Source: Yoonia sp. BS5-3
GTDB taxonomy: Bacteria; Pseudomonadota; Alphaproteobacteria; Rhodobacterales; Rhodobacteraceae
Direction: 5' to 3'
NCBI RefSeq assembly: GCF_038069655.2
Contig: NZ_CP150951.2
Span: 806,001 to 870,000, forward strand
Length of the DNA stretch: 64,000 bases
Part shown: one piece after another, positions 63,381 through 64,000 of the stretch
Numbering within the stretch: position 1 is the first letter of the stretch
Layout of the letters: each line of letters opens with the position of its first letter
Notes under the pieces: generated by a model
What the model was told of the DNA's origin: nothing
What the model saw: the letters and a program-made list of their open reading frames with translations, nothing else
The model's database searches: none
Position numbers and translations under genes: made by a program

Positions 63381-64000
63381 ATGTGTGGAATTGTTGGGTT
63401 GTTTCTGAAGGACAAAGCGCTTGAGCCGCAACTTGGTGCGATGCTCACGAAAATGCTTGTGACGATGACGGATCGCGGACCAGACAGTGCGGGTATCGCA
63501 ATTTATGCAAATAATTCAGATGGTAAGTCTAAAATTGTTGTTCAATCTGATGAACCAGAAACGGATTTCGAAGGTTTCGAATTAGCTTTGAGCACCGCGC
63601 TAGACGCGCCTGTTTCCGTAAAGATTACTGATACGCACGCGATCGTTTCTATGCCGGAAGACAAGCTTCAGAACGCACCTAAGGCGATTACAGCTGTGAA
63701 TCCTGCGCTGCGCATGATGAGCCGGGGCGACACACTGGAAATCTACAAGGAGGTTGGATTGCCCAAAGATGTAGCAGCCCGCTTTGAGATTGAGCAGATG
63801 GTGGGAAGTCATGGGATAGGTCACACGCGTATGGCGACAGAATCAGCCGTCACAACCATGGGTGCCCATCCGTTCAATACGGGCGATGATCAATGCCTTG
63901 TTCACAACGGGTCTTTGTCCAATCATGCCAGCCTGCGCCGCAAACTGCGCCGTCAAGGGATCCATATTGAGACCGACAACGATACCGAGGTCGGCGCAGC
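63381..64000 (+). CDS. mgsA: N-methylglutamate synthase glutamine-amidotransferase subunit (partial)
   Basis: Open from ATG at 63381 past the right edge (206 codons visible). It begins MCGIVGLFLKDK with the catalytic Cys2 of class II (Ntn) amidotransferases. TDRGPDSAGIAIY, GIGHTRMATESAVT, AHPFNTGDDQCLVHNGSLSN and ETDNDTEV complete the domain, as in the GltB-like/GlxB protein MgsA. With MgsB and MgsC (presumably to the right) it would make N-methylglutamate from methylamine and glutamate. Codon use is AT-richer than in most of the window. Without the next genes, another GltB-type role cannot be ruled out. Confidence 0.78.
   Translation, partial: MCGIVGLFLKDKALEPQLGAMLTKMLVTMTDRGPDSAGIAIYANNSDGKSKIVVQSDEPETDFEGFELALSTALDAPVSVKITDTHAIVSMPEDKLQNAPKAITAVNPALRMMSRGDTLEIYKEVGLPKDVAARFEIEQMVGSHGIGHTRMATESAVTTMGAHPFNTGDDQCLVHNGSLSNHASLRRKLRRQGIHIETDNDTEVGA

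Overview
The window looks like chromosomal DNA of a marine roseobacter-group alphaproteobacterium (Rhodobacteraceae/Roseobacteraceae). The reasons are the moderately high GC content, a methylated-amine pathway (dmmDABC, N-methylglutamate dehydrogenase, N-methylglutamate synthase), an aglEFGAK alpha-glucoside operon with a LacI regulator, a divergent katG/oxyR pair, and roseobacter-style slt/dapA/smpB and capsule-export genes. Genes are densely packed, many with ATGA or TGATG overlaps.

Layout. 1-6.4 kb: a partial secreted protein, then a minus-strand block with sseA, an aromatic/aspartate aminotransferase, chorismate mutase, a glycine-zipper protein, ergothioneine genes egtB-egtD, and smpB. 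6.4-11.3 kb: accessory genes lying between smpB and dapA, namely an orphan Imm8-type immunity gene, a two-TM ion channel, a YcaQ-like winged-helix protein, a DUF2157 membrane protein, a DsbA-family oxidoreductase and an outer-membrane barrel. 11.4-22.8 kb: dapA, soluble lytic transglycosylase, an EamA transporter, a split and divergent mnmD/mnmC2 pair, a membrane protein, an EEP nuclease, a VOC protein, ureidoglycine aminohydrolase, the 5-oxoprolinase operon pxpB-pxpC-pxpA and a rhodanese. 23-27.3 kb: an RND efflux adaptor and pump. 27.3-30.6 kb: katG and oxyR.

30.6-35.1 kb holds the most unusual locus. It is a compact four-gene operon encoding an SLC13-like anion transporter, a membrane-anchored ABC_sub_bind-type ligand-binding protein, a HAD phosphatase and an ionotropic-glutamate-receptor-like protein. 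The last has an S1-TM-pore-TM-S2 layout and a pore that lacks the potassium-channel TVGYG filter. 35.1-42.8 kb is the alpha-glucoside operon aglEFGAK with divergent aglR. Two matching palindromic operators and an aglE promoter are visible between them. 42.8-45.6 kb is an IS1595-family element with passenger genes. It abuts the last part of a sulfatase gene whose front is missing.

45.7-51.6 kb carries nhaA, a capsule-export ATPase and its inner-membrane partner with kdsA, a BON-MscS channel and tRNA-Gln(TTG). From there to the right edge is a methylated-amine catabolism cluster: N-methylglutamate dehydrogenase genes mgdABCD, an XRE-cupin regulator, dimethylamine monooxygenase genes dmmDABC, a previously easy-to-miss 56-residue membrane protein, an ammonium transporter, and the start of N-methylglutamate synthase (mgsA). 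Together these would demethylate dimethylamine, pass methylamine through N-methylglutamate, and retain the released ammonium. The large mgdC subunit gene has a one-base loss in a run of C residues that shifts its frame. This is either a real lesion or a sequence error.

Functions come from reading translations and motifs by eye. No database search was run.
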